Shown: positions 29,088 to 37,959, counted from the stretch's first letter. The stretch: 64,000 nucleotides of DNA from Allobosea sp. 117 (GCF_000702305.1 NZ_JNLC01000013.1:310001-374000), one strand, 5' to 3'. A program made the numbers and translations. Notes: generated by a model from the sequence alone, not told the origin.

Positions 29088-29507
29088 TCACCAGCAGCGA
29101 TAGCGCTGCACCCAGACGCGATGGCCGTTCACCCAGCGCCGGACCGACACATAGCCGCAATTGCCGGCGTAGTAGGGGCCGGGCGCGTAGTAATAGGGCC
29201 TGGCAGCGAGAGCGCCGACGGTCGCGCCGGCCACGAACCCGGCGCCGGCCCATCCCGGACCGTACCAGCCGCGATAGCGCGGGCCCCAGTAGCCGTAGCG
29301 ATAGCGCGGGCCCCAATAGCCGCCGCGATAGCCGTAGTAGCCCCAGCGTCCGCGCCAATAGACGTTGTCGACCTGACTACCGCCTGCGGCTGCGACCGCG
29401 GGCTGCATCATCATAGGGCCTGCGGGGGCGGCCTGCGCCGTCACCGGGACCACCGCGCTCACCGCCAGCAGGGCGGCGGCCGCACCAAGGCTGAGAAGAG
29501 ACTTCAT
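29088..29507 (-). CDS. Secreted Tyr/Gly/Trp-rich protein
   Basis: A 139-residue product. MKSLLSLGAAAALLAVSAVV is a signal peptide with cleavage near AQAA. The middle is built of short repeats such as YWGPRYR and GYWGPRY, rich in Tyr, Gly, Arg and Trp. A Gly/Ala helix AGAGFVAGATVGALAARPYYY looks membrane-inserting, as in small Gly-zipper surface proteins. The end NCGYVSVRRWVNGHRVWVQRYRCW has two cysteines and resembles ends seen in other Rhizobiales secreted proteins. Function unknown. AGGAG precedes the ATG at 29507. Confidence 0.7.
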   Translation of the reverse strand: MKSLLSLGAAAALLAVSAVVPVTAQAAPAGPMMMQPAVAAAGGSQVDNVYWRGRWGYYGYRGGYWGPRYRYGYWGPRYRGWYGPGWAGAGFVAGATVGALAARPYYYAPGPYYAGNCGYVSVRRWVNGHRVWVQRYRCW

Positions 29508-29765
29508 GGTCACGCACTCCTGAACGAGCCGCCCCCCGGCAGTTTCACCGAAGCAAGGCACGCAGCCGGAACAACGTCGTTGATCCATGTCGTGTTCCGG
29601 ATCGGCGCGGCTGCCCGATCCCGCAACGGCGTCGGAGCTGACGCCGGCAAAAAGGCAGACGCCGAGTAATGTTAGGCCGTTTCGGCTGAACGCGGCTTGA
29701 CGCCGCCGTTCACCCGGCGTTCACAGCGCGGGCTAGGGCCGCTAGAGTGCCCGCGAGGACGCACT

Positions 29766-29900
29766 ATGCCGCTGGCGCCGAACGAGTTTCCACCTGACGA
29801 CGACCCGATCGAGGTCTGGGGCCGGCGCATCGGCCGCGCGCTTGCCGTGGTTGCCTGCCTCGTGCTCGCCTACCATCTGTTCACCACCTATCTGCGTTGA
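29766..29900 (+). CDS. Hypothetical 44-residue membrane protein
   Basis: An acidic N-terminus (PNEFPPDDDPIEVWGRRIGR) is followed by one transmembrane helix, ALAVVACLVLAYHLFTTYL. The stop lies about 18 bases before the start of the metallopeptidase gene, so they are probably co-transcribed. The composition, with a charged head and a single clean helix, supports a real small protein; no family is recognised. Confidence 0.5.
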   Translation: MPLAPNEFPPDDDPIEVWGRRIGRALAVVACLVLAYHLFTTYLR

Positions 29901-29917
29901 GGCGGAGCGCGAGCGAC

Positions 29918-30352
29918 GTGGCTTCCGATGGTCCGATCGGCGACGACATCCGCGCGCTGCGGCGGCTGAAGGCGCCATCGCTCGCCGCCTTCGAGGTGAT
30001 GGCGGAGATCGCCTATGCGCGTCTCCCGCAGCGCTTCCGCGCGCTGTGCGGCAATCTCGTCATCCGCGTCGAGGACTTCCCGACCGACGAGGTGATGGAC
30101 GAGATGGAGGCGGAGACGGCGTTCGACCTTCTCGGCCTGTTCCAGGGCGTCGGGCTGGCACAGCATTATGAGAGCGCGCCCTTCGCCATGCCCAACATGA
30201 TCCACCTCTACCGGCGTCCGATCCTCGACTACTGGGCCGAGCACGACGAGACGCTGGGACGCATCGTCACCCATGTGCTGATCCACGAGATCGGGCACCA
30301 TTTCGGGCTTTCCGACGACGACATGGAACGGCTGGAGGCGGAGGCCGGGTAG
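29918..30352 (+). CDS. Small zinc metallopeptidase (HExxH) family protein
   Basis: A 144-residue zincin-like protein. The zinc motif HEIGHHFGLSDDDM is near the C-terminus, with His123, Glu124 and His127. This size and motif placement match the minimal metallopeptidase family of unknown substrate that is widespread in Proteobacteria and Actinobacteria. LIRVEDFPTDEVMDEM-like sequence in the middle fits as well. GTG at 29918 was chosen; TTG at 29897, overlapping the stop of the upstream small gene, is an alternative. No signal peptide is seen, so it should be cytosolic. Confidence 0.85.
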   Translation: MASDGPIGDDIRALRRLKAPSLAAFEVMAEIAYARLPQRFRALCGNLVIRVEDFPTDEVMDEMEAETAFDLLGLFQGVGLAQHYESAPFAMPNMIHLYRRPILDYWAEHDETLGRIVTHVLIHEIGHHFGLSDDDMERLEAEAG

Positions 30353-30417
30353 GTATCCGCCCCGATAGGCGGTATTGGCGCGCAAACATTAGACTTCTTC
30401 CAAAATGGAGGTTTGCG

Positions 30418-30954
30418 ATGCCGTCGATCCGCTACAGTGCCACGCAGAAGTTCCTGCACTGGTTCATCTTTCTGCTCGTCGTGCTGGTGTATGGGCTGAC
30501 CTATGCCGAGGGTCTTTTCGAGCGCGGGGATCCGGGACGCGACACGGTCTGGTGGCTGCATATGTCGTTCGGGCTGCTGCTCCTCGCCCTGGTCTTCGTC
30601 CGCGTCGCGGTGCGCGTCGGATCGGGGGCGCCCGAGGATGTCGCGGGAACCTCGTCCCTCGGGCACTGGGCCGCGCACGCCACCCACTTCGCGCTCTATG
30701 TCCTGCTCATCGCCATTCCGCTGAGCGGGATCGCACTCGCCGCGCTGCGCGACATGCCGCTCAGCTTCTTCGGCCTGTTCACCCTGCCGGCACCGCTCGC
30801 GCCCAATCGCGCGGCGGTGCCGTCGGTGCAGGAGGTGCATGAGCTTCTGGCCAACCTCATCCTCGTGGTCGCCGGCCTACATGCGCTGGCCGCGCTGTGG
30901 CACCATTATGTGCGTCACGACGAGGTGTTGCGGCGTATGATGCCGGAGCGTTGA
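30418..30954 (+). CDS. Cytochrome b561 family protein
   Basis: A 178-residue four-helix inner-membrane di-haem cytochrome b. Haem-ligand histidines are visible in [10 protein letters not shown] (helix 1), [12 protein letters not shown] (helix 2), and in [26 protein letters not shown] (helices 3-4). Members transfer electrons from the quinone pool or superoxide to other carriers. GGAGG six bases before ATG 30418 fixes the start. It lies between the metallopeptidase gene and leuD and is not obviously linked to either. Confidence 0.92.
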   Translation: MPSIRYSATQKFLHWFIFLLVVLVYGLTYAEGLFERGDPGRDTVWWLHMSFGLLLLALVFVRVAVRVGSGAPEDVAGTSSLGHWAAHATHFALYVLLIAIPLSGIALAALRDMPLSFFGLFTLPAPLAPNRAAVPSVQEVHELLANLILVVAGLHALAALWHHYVRHDEVLRRMMPER

Positions 30955-31094
30955 ACGGCGGCGCGTGTTTGCCTACATCGCAGGCGGGCCTGGTCTGCGC
31001 GGCGGTCTTTATGCGCCGCCCGCTTCCGGCTAAAAGGCATCCGAGACCGGGCCGGCGGGGAACCTCGGCCGCCGCCGCTGCGAAGGAGATCATG

Positions 31095-31700
31095 ATGGAC
31101 AAGTTCACGACCTTGACCGGCGTCGCCGCGCCGCTGCATCTCGTCAATGTCGATACCGACATGATCATCCCGAAGCAGTATCTCAAGACGATCAAGCGCA
31201 CCGGGCTCGGCAAGGGCCTGTTCTCGGAGCTGCGCTACCGCGAGGACGGCTCGGACAATCCGGATTTCGTCCTCAACAAGCCGTCCTACAAAGGCGCCAA
31301 CATCCTCGTCGCCGGCGACAATTTCGGCTGCGGGTCGAGCCGGGAGCATGCGCCCTGGGCGCTGCTCGACTTCGGCATACGCTGCGTGATCTCCACGTCC
31401 TTCGCCGACATTTTCTACAATAACTGCTTCAAGAACGGCATCCTGCCGATCAAGGTGACGCCCGAGCAGCTCGCCGCGCTGTTCGACGACGCCGAGCGCG
31501 GCGCCAATGCGCGCCTCACGGTGGACCTCGAAAGCCAGACCATCACCGGCCCGGACGGCGGCTCGATCACCTTCGAGATCGATCCGTTCCGCAAGCACTG
31601 CCTGCTGAACGGGCTCGACGACATCGGCCTCACCCAGGTGAAGGCGGAGAAGATCGACGCCTTCGAGGACATGCTCGCCGCCGAGCGGCCCTGGGCCTGA
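31095..31700 (+). CDS. leuD: 3-isopropylmalate dehydratase small subunit
   Basis: LeuD completes the isopropylmalate isomerase active site with LeuC. The 201-residue product has [22 protein letters not shown], the substrate loop [17 protein letters not shown] and [17 protein letters not shown]. Of two tandem ATGs, 31095 is six bases from GGAG (31085-31088) and was chosen over 31092. RidA follows 14 bases later in the same direction. Confidence 0.98.
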   Translation: MDKFTTLTGVAAPLHLVNVDTDMIIPKQYLKTIKRTGLGKGLFSELRYREDGSDNPDFVLNKPSYKGANILVAGDNFGCGSSREHAPWALLDFGIRCVISTSFADIFYNNCFKNGILPIKVTPEQLAALFDDAERGANARLTVDLESQTITGPDGGSITFEIDPFRKHCLLNGLDDIGLTQVKAEKIDAFEDMLAAERPWA

Positions 31701-31714
31701 GAGGTTCGCCCGAC

Positions 31715-32104
31715 ATGTCCGGTGCACGGCGGCTCATTTCCTCCGGCTCGCCCTTCGAGACGGTGGCCGGCTATTCGCGCGCGGTGGTGGACGGGGACTT
31801 CATCTTTGTCTCCGGCACCACCGGCTATGACTATGCCGCCATGACGATGCCTTCGAGCGTCGAGGAGCAGGCGCATGGCTGCTTCCGCAACATCTCGGCG
31901 GTGCTCGCCGAGGCGGGCGCCTCGCTCGCCGACGTGGTGCGGGTGAACTACATCATCACCGATGCCGAGTACGCCGACGCCGTGTTCCCGATTTTCGGCT
32001 CCTATTTCCATGCGGTGCGGCCGGCGGCGACGCTGATCGTCGCCGGGCTGCTCAAGCCGGAGATGAAGATCGAGATCGAGGTGACCGCGCGCCGGCGCCT
32101 GTGA
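31715..32104 (+). CDS. RidA/YjgF family protein
   Basis: A 129-residue trimeric RidA-fold protein. The core VDGDFIFVSGTTGYDYAAMTMP and the LADVVRVNYIITDAEY region are clear. RidA proper hydrolyses reactive enamine/imine intermediates from PLP enzymes. The catalytic Arg of the canonical archetype lies in the C-terminal strand; here VRPAATLIVAGLL has Arg at the expected place. It follows leuD closely, consistent with protecting amino-acid synthesis from enamines. Subfamily (Rid1-7) is not settled. Confidence 0.9.
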   Translation: MSGARRLISSGSPFETVAGYSRAVVDGDFIFVSGTTGYDYAAMTMPSSVEEQAHGCFRNISAVLAEAGASLADVVRVNYIITDAEYADAVFPIFGSYFHAVRPAATLIVAGLLKPEMKIEIEVTARRRL

Positions 32105-32185
32105 TCTCTTTTTCCGGCTTTACATGTGGCGTCCGCCGGAGTGGAATCGTTCGAAATAATAATTCGGACGTTCCGGGAGACGCCC

Positions 32186-32521
32186 ATGTGCCACATCTTT
32201 GCGGGTCAAGCACCCGAGACCTATGAAAGCCAGACGCGCTCCGTGCGCATCGGCGGCCATTCCACCTCGATTCGGCTGGAGGCGGCGTTCTGGACCATCC
32301 TCGAGGAGGTCGCGGCGCATCAGGGCATGAGTCTCGGCAAGTTCATCACCAAGCTGCATGACGAGGTGCTGGACCTGCATGGCGAGGTCGGCAATTTCGC
32401 CTCGCTGCTGCGCTGCTCCTGCCTGATCTATCTCGGCGAGGTGCGCGGGAAGACCGAGCCGCGGATCGCCGCGCGCCGGGCCTGCGCGGAGCATGTGCTG
32501 CACATGCAGGCGGCCGAATAG
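32186..32521 (+). CDS. Ribbon-helix-helix domain protein
   Basis: A 111-residue protein of the Rhizobiales ribbon-helix-helix group. The beta strand RSVRIGGHSTSIRLEAAFWTIL is followed by two helices (EEVAAHQGMSLGKFITKLHDEV). It likely binds DNA as a dimer, but the target is unknown. A C-terminal Cys-containing part (LLRCSCLIYL) is common in the family. GGGAG lies eight bases before ATG 32186; an earlier in-frame start at 32126 has no such site. Confidence 0.82.
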   Translation: MCHIFAGQAPETYESQTRSVRIGGHSTSIRLEAAFWTILEEVAAHQGMSLGKFITKLHDEVLDLHGEVGNFASLLRCSCLIYLGEVRGKTEPRIAARRACAEHVLHMQAAE

Positions 32522-32640
32522 GGCGAGGCTTCGTCCGGGCGGCATCCGGCTTCCATGTGCTAGCGGTCTACCACCAACCGGCCCCGCATCGGCCTAGCAT
32601 CCTCGCATGACGGCGAAGGGTTCGCCGAAGGAGGTGCCGG

Positions 32641-33036
32641 TTGGCCAAGGCCATTCATTCCATGATCCGCGTGCTCGACGAGGCGCGGTCCGTCGAGTTC
32701 TACGACAAGGCGTTCGGGCTGAAGATCGCCGACCGCTTCGGATTCGACGGTTTCACACTGGTCTATCTGCGCAACGACGAGGCCGATTTCGAGGTCGAGC
32801 TGACCATCAATCACGGCCGCACGGAGCCTTATGCGCTCGGCGACGGCTACGGCCACATCGCCTTCGCCGTGGATGATCTCGATGCCGAGCATGCGCGCTT
32901 CACGTCACTTGGCCTCAATCCCAACCCCGTGAAGGAGTTCTTCCGCGAAGGTGCGCTACTCGCGAAGTTCTTCTTCGTCACCGATCCCGACGGATACAAG
33001 ATCGAGGTGCTGCAGAAGCACGGCCGCTACAAGTAA
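32641..33036 (+). CDS. gloA: Lactoylglutathione lyase (glyoxalase I, VOC family)
   Basis: GloA converts the methylglyoxal-glutathione adduct to S-lactoylglutathione. The 131-residue VOC protein has metal ligands in HSMIRVLD (His6), DFEVELTIN (Glu), YGHIAFAVDD (His) and GYKIEVLQ (Glu). This is the nickel-type short form with a missing insertion. The start is TTG at 32641, chosen because a complete GAAGGAGGT Shine-Dalgarno at 32626-32635 sits five bases before it. Together with gloB (45983) it forms the full glyoxalase pathway. Confidence 0.92.
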   Translation: MAKAIHSMIRVLDEARSVEFYDKAFGLKIADRFGFDGFTLVYLRNDEADFEVELTINHGRTEPYALGDGYGHIAFAVDDLDAEHARFTSLGLNPNPVKEFFREGALLAKFFFVTDPDGYKIEVLQKHGRYK

Positions 33037-33074
33037 TCACCTAAACAATACATAATAATACCTAGGAGGAAACG

Positions 33075-33611
33075 ATGACCACCCTGATCGACGCGCGCGG
33101 CCCGTCCCGCCGCGCGCTGCTCGCCGGCATAGGCTCGGCCGGAGCGCTGATGATCGCCGGCGCGGCGGTTCTGAACCCGCGCGAGGCCTGGGGCCTCGAA
33201 GCCACCAATCTCAGCCCCGAGACCATGCGCACGCTGATCGTGCTGGCACGCGACATCTATCCGCACGACCGCATCCCCGATCGCAACTACGCCATCGCGA
33301 TGAAGGTCTACGAGGTCGGCGCCGGCAAGGATCCCGCGATCAAGGCGCTGGTCACCGACGGCGTCGCCACCCTCGATACCATGGCCAAGGGCAAATACGG
33401 CGTCGCCTATGCCGATGTCGGCTGGGAGGAGCAGCGCGTCGCCCTGCTGCGCCAGATCGAGGACAGCGCCTTCTTCCAGAAGGTGCGCGGCGGGCTGGTG
33501 GTGAGCCTCTACAACCAGGAGGAGGTGTGGCCGATCTTCGGCTATGAGGGCGCCTCCGCCGACAAGGGCGGCTACATCGACCGCGGCTTCAACGACATCA
33601 GTTGGCTCTGA
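33075..33611 (+). CDS. Tat-exported small subunit, gluconate 2-dehydrogenase subunit 3 family
   Basis: A 178-residue protein with a twin-arginine signal peptide SRRALLAGIGSAGALMIAGA. The mature part, NLSPETMRTLIVLARDIYPHDRIPD and EEVWPIFGYEGASADKGGYIDRG, matches subunit 3 of FAD-dependent gluconate/fructose/sorbitol-type dehydrogenases. It chaperones export of the GMC flavoprotein, which has no signal peptide of its own and follows 14 bases later. AGGAGG precedes ATG 33075. Confidence 0.9.
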   Translation: MTTLIDARGPSRRALLAGIGSAGALMIAGAAVLNPREAWGLEATNLSPETMRTLIVLARDIYPHDRIPDRNYAIAMKVYEVGAGKDPAIKALVTDGVATLDTMAKGKYGVAYADVGWEEQRVALLRQIEDSAFFQKVRGGLVVSLYNQEEVWPIFGYEGASADKGGYIDRGFNDISWL

Positions 33612-33625
33612 GGGAGGACGCGGAC

Positions 33626-35197
33626 ATGGCTGCACCCTTCGATCTGAACGACGATTCGCTGGTGGTCATCATCGGCTCGGGCGCCGGCGGCGGCACGCTC
33701 GGCACCGAGCTCGCGCTCAAGGGCGTCAAGGTGGTCATCCTCGAGGCCGGCAAGCGCCACAACATGGAGGACTTCGTCAACAACGAGTGGGACAGCTTCG
33801 CCCAGCTCGCCTGGACGGACATGCGCACCACCTCCGGTTCCTGGCGCGTGCATAAGAATTTCCCGAACCTGCCGGCCTGGATCGTCAAATCGGTCGGCGG
33901 ATCGAGCGTGCACTGGGCGGGCGCCTCGCTGCGCTTCCAGGAGCACGAGTTCAAGATCAAGTCGGCCTATGGCGATATCCCCGGCGCCAACCTGCTCGAC
34001 TGGCCGATCAGCCTCGCGGAGATGGAGCCCTGGTACGCAAAGGCCGAGGACCGCATGGGCGTGACCCGCACCAACGGCATTCCCGGCCTGCCGGGCAACA
34101 ACAACTTCAAGGTGTTCGAGGCCGGTGCGAAGAAGGTCGGCTACAAGGAGGTCTCGACCGGCCGCATGGCGATCAACAGCGAGCCGCGCCACGATCGCGG
34201 CTCCTGCCAGCAGATCGGCTTCTGCTTCCAGGGCTGCAAGTCGGGCGCCAAATGGTCGACGCTGATCGCCGAGATCCCGCGCGGCGAGGCGACCGGCAAT
34301 CTGGAAGTGCGCCCCGAATGCATGGTGGTGCGCATCGAGCACGACGCCGCGGGCAAGGTGAACGGCGTCGTCTATGTCGACAAGGACGGCAAGACGCAGC
34401 GCCAGAAGGCGCGCATCGTGGCGGTGGCCGGCAACTCGATCGAGAGCCCGCGCCTGTTGCTGAACTCGGCGTCGAGCATGTTCCCGGACGGCCTCGCCAA
34501 CTCCTCCGGCCAGGTCGGGCGCAACTACATGCGCCACATGACGGGATCGGTGTACGGCATCTTCGAGAAGCCGGTGCACATGTATCGCGGCACCACCATG
34601 GCCGGCATCGTGCGCGACGAGGCGATCAACGATCCCAAGCGCGGCTTCGTCGGAGGCTACGAGTTCGAGACGCTCTCGCTGGGCATCCCCTTCATGGCCG
34701 CCTTCCTCGATCCCGGCGGCTGGGGGCGTTCCTTCACCTCCGCCATGGACGGCTATGTGAACACCGCCGGCATGTGGATCGTCGGCGAGGACATGCCGCA
34801 GGAGACCAACCGCGTCACGCTGAACAGCGACGTGAAGGACAAGTTCGGCCTGCCGGTCGCCAACGTGCATTTCGACGACCATCCGAACGACATCGCGATG
34901 CGCAACCATGCCTACAAGCAGGGCGCGGCGATCTACGACGCGGTGGGCGCGACGCGCACCCTACCGACGCCGCCCTATCCCTCGACGCATAATCTCGGCA
35001 CCAACCGGATGAGCGAGAAGCCGCGGGACGGCGTGGTGAACAAGCACGGGCAGACGCACGACATCCCGAACCTGTTCATCGCCGACGGCAGCCAGTTCAC
35101 CACCGGCGGCGCCGAGAACCCGACCCTGACCATCGTCGCCCTGGCGCTGCGTCAGGCCGACTACATCGCCGGCGAGATGTCGCGCAAGACGATCTGA
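33626..35197 (+). CDS. GMC family oxidoreductase (flavoprotein subunit)
   Basis: A 523-residue FAD enzyme. The dinucleotide fold is VVIIGSGAGGGTLGTELA near residues 13-30 with VVILEAGKRHNMED. VGGSSVHWAGASLRF is the FAD-covering loop, and the C-terminal catalytic part shows STHNLGTNRMSEKP, IPNLFIADGSQFTTGGAENPTLT and ALRQADYIAGEM. Probably a periplasmic sugar/polyol dehydrogenase carried out by its Tat partner. The usual cytochrome c subunit is not encoded here, so the electron acceptor is unknown. AGGGAGGA precedes ATG 33626. Confidence 0.93.
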   Translation: MAAPFDLNDDSLVVIIGSGAGGGTLGTELALKGVKVVILEAGKRHNMEDFVNNEWDSFAQLAWTDMRTTSGSWRVHKNFPNLPAWIVKSVGGSSVHWAGASLRFQEHEFKIKSAYGDIPGANLLDWPISLAEMEPWYAKAEDRMGVTRTNGIPGLPGNNNFKVFEAGAKKVGYKEVSTGRMAINSEPRHDRGSCQQIGFCFQGCKSGAKWSTLIAEIPRGEATGNLEVRPECMVVRIEHDAAGKVNGVVYVDKDGKTQRQKARIVAVAGNSIESPRLLLNSASSMFPDGLANSSGQVGRNYMRHMTGSVYGIFEKPVHMYRGTTMAGIVRDEAINDPKRGFVGGYEFETLSLGIPFMAAFLDPGGWGRSFTSAMDGYVNTAGMWIVGEDMPQETNRVTLNSDVKDKFGLPVANVHFDDHPNDIAMRNHAYKQGAAIYDAVGATRTLPTPPYPSTHNLGTNRMSEKPRDGVVNKHGQTHDIPNLFIADGSQFTTGGAENPTLTIVALALRQADYIAGEMSRKTI

Positions 35198-35255
35198 CGA
35201 CGCAAAGCGATCCCGGCGCAGCCGGGATCGCGGCCGATCTCCAGCCTCCCTCCCG

Positions 35256-35289
35256 CCGCCGGCCCGATCCGGGCCGGCGGTCTTTCTTT
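35256..35289 (+). terminator. Rho-independent terminator after the GMC gene
   Basis: Perfect 10-bp stem CCGCCGGCCC/GGGCCGGCGG, loop GATCC, followed by TCTTTCTTT. It is the intact first copy of a tandem duplication. A separate 11-bp hairpin GCGATCCCGGC/GCCGGGATCGC lies just upstream at 35207-35231 without a T-run. Confidence 0.88.
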
Positions 35290-35350
35290 GCGGCAGCGCG
35301 GCTTCGGCCCGATCCGAGCCGGCGGCCTTTCTTTGCGGCGGCGCGGCTTC
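35261..35350. repeat. Tandem duplication of a 45-bp terminator-containing unit
   Basis: Bases 35261-35305 and 35306-35350 are two head-to-tail 45-base copies differing at only three positions. The second copy carries a G-to-A change in the stem (GAGCC for GGGCC) and lacks the outer CCGCC arm, so its hairpin is weaker. Confidence 0.85.
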
Positions 35351-35452
35351 ATTGCGATCCGCTATCGAGCGCCCCGCTTGCCAGCCGCGACGCCAGCGAT
35401 TAGCACTCGCGCGCCCAATAATTCAGCCGACAGGCGTATCAGCGAGGTTCCC

Positions 35453-36562
35453 ATGGCCGTCCACAAGCTCCTGCTTCTTCCCGGTGACGGCATCGGCGTC
35501 GAGGTCATGGCGCAGGTCAAGCGCGTGGTGAAATGGCTCGACACGCAGGGGCTCGCCTCCTTCGCCATTGAGGAGGACCTCGTCGGCGGCGCGGCCTACG
35601 ACGATTGCGGCGCGCCGATCTCCGAGGAGGCGATGACGCGCGCCGCCGAGGCGGACGCGATCCTGCTCGGCGCGGTGGGTGGTCCGAAGTGGGACGGCGT
35701 TCCCTATGCGCTGCGCCCGGAGGCCGGGCTGCTGCGGCTGCGCAAGGACCTGCACCTCTTCGCCAATCTGCGCCCGGCCATCTGCTATCCGGCGCTGGCC
35801 GACGCTTCCAGCCTCAAGCGCGAGCTGGTCGAGGGCCTCGACGTGCTGATCGTGCGCGAGCTGACCGGCGGCGTCTATTTCGGCGAGCCCAAGACGATCA
35901 CCAATCTCAGCGACGGGCAGAAGCGGGCGGTCGACACGCAGGTCTACGAATCCTACGAGATCGAGCGCATCGCCCGGGTCGCCTTCGATCTCGCCCGCAC
36001 CCGCCGCAACTCGGTAGTCTCCTCCGAGAAGCACAATGTGATGATGTCGGGGGTGCTTTGGAAGGAAGTGGTGAGCTCGGTGCACGGCGCCGACTATCCG
36101 GACGTGCAACTGCGCCACCAACTCGCCGATTCCTGCGCCATGCAACTGGTGCGCGCGCCCAAGCAGTTCGACGTCATCGTCACCGACAACCTGTTCGGCG
36201 ACATCCTCTCCGACGTCGCCGCGATGCTGACCGGTTCGCTCGGCATGCTGCCCTCCGCTTCGCTCGGCCCGATGGAGGAGGTGAGCGGCAAGCGCAGCGC
36301 GCTCTACGAGCCGGTGCACGGCGCCGCGCCGGACATCGCCGGCAAGGAGCTCGCCAACCCGATCGCCATGATCGGCTCGCTCGGCATGGCGCTGCGCTAT
36401 TCCTTCGGCCTCGGCGAGATCGCCGACCGCATCGACGCGGCGGTGGCCGGCGCGCTGGCCAAGGGCTACCGCACCGGCGACATCAATGCCGAGGGCATGA
36501 CGCTGGTCGGCACGCAGGGAATGGGCGACGCTATCCTGGCGGAGCTCGAGCGGGTCAACTGA
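35453..36562 (+). CDS. leuB: 3-isopropylmalate dehydrogenase
   Basis: LeuB oxidises and decarboxylates 3-isopropylmalate with NAD+. The 369-residue product starts [19 protein letters not shown]. Substrate arginines lie in [20 protein letters not shown] and [13 protein letters not shown]. The catalytic Lys is in [11 protein letters not shown], and the metal aspartates in [22 protein letters not shown]-type NAD loop is [15 protein letters not shown]. The Rhizobiales form has EKHNV where E. coli has DKANV. The start is at ATG 35453; longer in-frame extensions run into the terminator repeats. Confidence 0.97.
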   Translation: MAVHKLLLLPGDGIGVEVMAQVKRVVKWLDTQGLASFAIEEDLVGGAAYDDCGAPISEEAMTRAAEADAILLGAVGGPKWDGVPYALRPEAGLLRLRKDLHLFANLRPAICYPALADASSLKRELVEGLDVLIVRELTGGVYFGEPKTITNLSDGQKRAVDTQVYESYEIERIARVAFDLARTRRNSVVSSEKHNVMMSGVLWKEVVSSVHGADYPDVQLRHQLADSCAMQLVRAPKQFDVIVTDNLFGDILSDVAAMLTGSLGMLPSASLGPMEEVSGKRSALYEPVHGAAPDIAGKELANPIAMIGSLGMALRYSFGLGEIADRIDAAVAGALAKGYRTGDINAEGMTLVGTQGMGDAILAELERVN

Positions 36563-36590
36563 CCGCCGCTCCATCCGCACCGATAAAAGA

Positions 36591-36626
36591 AAACCCCGCT
36601 CGCCGGACGGCGCAGCGGGGTTTCTC
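36591..36626 (+). terminator. Rho-independent terminator after leuB
   Basis: AAACCCCGCT/AGCGGGGTTT 10-bp stem with an inner CGCCG/CGGCG hairpin and a TTTCTC tail. It can also serve the convergent small secreted-protein gene at 36671. Confidence 0.85.
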
Positions 36627-36670
36627 ATATCCGGCGGGCCGCCATCGGAGCGGCCACGGCTTCGGGCGGG

Positions 36671-36943
36671 TCAGCGGCCCGGCAGGTAATACTGGTCGGG
36701 CAGCGGATAGCGCCCGCCATTGGCGATGTTGCTGGCCGGGCCGTAGCTTGGATAGTTCATCTGCGCGGCGCCGACATAATTGGTGTAGCGCCCGGTGCCC
36801 GGCTTCATGACCGTGCCGGGATCGAGATAGGACTTCGGCGCCGGCTTCTGGATGATGATGCGGGCCGGCGAGTCCTGCGCCTGGGCGGGGACGATTGCGG
36901 CCGACGCGATGAACGCGGCGAGGGCGAGCGGAACGTGACGCAT
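36671..36943 (-). CDS. Hypothetical secreted small protein
   Basis: A 90-residue product. MRHVPLALAAFIASAAIVPA is a signal peptide with cleavage near AQA (residue 23). The mature part is rich in Pro, Gly and Tyr, with RIIIQKPAPKSYLDPGTVMKPG and NIANGGRYPLPDQYYLPGR. It has no cysteine and no recognised domain. Conserved-looking small proteins of this kind occur in Rhizobiales. GAGGT-type ribosome site lies shortly upstream of the ATG at 36943. Confidence 0.65.
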   Translation of the reverse strand: MRHVPLALAAFIASAAIVPAQAQDSPARIIIQKPAPKSYLDPGTVMKPGTGRYTNYVGAAQMNYPSYGPASNIANGGRYPLPDQYYLPGR

Positions 36944-37035
36944 GATGACCTCCAGCGACGCTACCGCCGCACCGCGACGCTTACGTCACCTCCAAGATGG
37001 AGACAAGTCATCGTCGCGTCGAGAGGGGAACATCA

Positions 37036-37959
37036 CTAATTCCGGCGTTCGGCGATGAAACGCGCCGCTTCGGCGAGGAGTGTTGCACGCGTGCCGAAGG
37101 GCCGAAGCGCCGATTCGGCCGCCCCGATCAGGCGGGCGAGCTCGGCGCGGGCGCCGGCGATGCCGAGGAGGCCGACGAAGGTGGCCTTGCCGGCGGCCGC
37201 GTCCTTGCCGACCGCCTTGCCGACCGCTTCCGCCTCGCCTTCGACGTCGAGCAGGTCGTCGGCGATCTGGAAGGCGCGGCCGATCGCCGAAGCATAGGCG
37301 TCGAGCGCCGCGCGTTCGGCGGCGCTTGCACCACCGAGCCGGGCGCCGCCCTCGCAGGCGAAGCGCAGCAGCGCGCCGGTCTTCAGCGCCTGCAGCTCGG
37401 CGATGGCGGCGGCGTCCCGCTCCGTCCGCCCCTCGGCGTCGAAGCGGCCCTCGGCGGCGAGGTCGAGCATCTGTCCGCCGACCATGCCGGATGCGCCGGA
37501 AGCGCGGGCGAGGCCGGCGACGAGCGCCACCCGGACCGCCGGGTCGGGATGCGCCTCGGGGCGGGCGAGGAGATCGAAGGCGAGGGTGAGCAGCGCGTCG
37601 CCGGCGAGGATGGCGGTCGCCTCGTCGAAGGCGCGATGCACCGTCGGCTGGCCACGGCGCAGATCGTCGTCGTCCATCGCCGGCAGGTCGTCATGCACCA
37701 GCGAATAGCAGTGCACGCATTCGAGCGCCGCCGCCGCCGGCAGCGCCTCCTCCATCGCGACGCCGAACAGCGCCGCGCTCTCCACCAGCAGGAAGGGGCG
37801 CAGCCTTTTGCCGCCTCCGAGCGTGGCATGGCGCATCGCCGCCGCGAGCCGGGCGCTGGGCAGCCGGCTCTCCTCGATCGCCCGGTCCATATAGGCGGCG
37901 ACCGCATCGGCGGTGCGCGCCAGCGCGGCGAGGAGGGCGGTTTCGGAACTCTGCTGCAT
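37036..37959 (-). CDS. ispA: Polyprenyl (farnesyl/geranylgeranyl) diphosphate synthase
   Basis: Condenses isopentenyl diphosphate with allylic diphosphates to give C15-C20 isoprenoid precursors. The 307-residue all-helical enzyme has the first Asp-rich motif DDLPAMDDDDLRR at about residues 90-102, preceded by CVHCYSLVH. GGGKRLRP is the substrate loop, with GGQMLDL and the second Asp-rich motif IADDLLD further on. Length and motif match IspA-type synthases; whether C15 or C20 is made cannot be told. It is divergent from mtgA. Confidence 0.93.
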   Translation of the reverse strand: MQQSSETALLAALARTADAVAAYMDRAIEESRLPSARLAAAMRHATLGGGKRLRPFLLVESAALFGVAMEEALPAAAALECVHCYSLVHDDLPAMDDDDLRRGQPTVHRAFDEATAILAGDALLTLAFDLLARPEAHPDPAVRVALVAGLARASGASGMVGGQMLDLAAEGRFDAEGRTERDAAAIAELQALKTGALLRFACEGGARLGGASAAERAALDAYASAIGRAFQIADDLLDVEGEAEAVGKAVGKDAAAGKATFVGLLGIAGARAELARLIGAAESALRPFGTRATLLAEAARFIAERRN

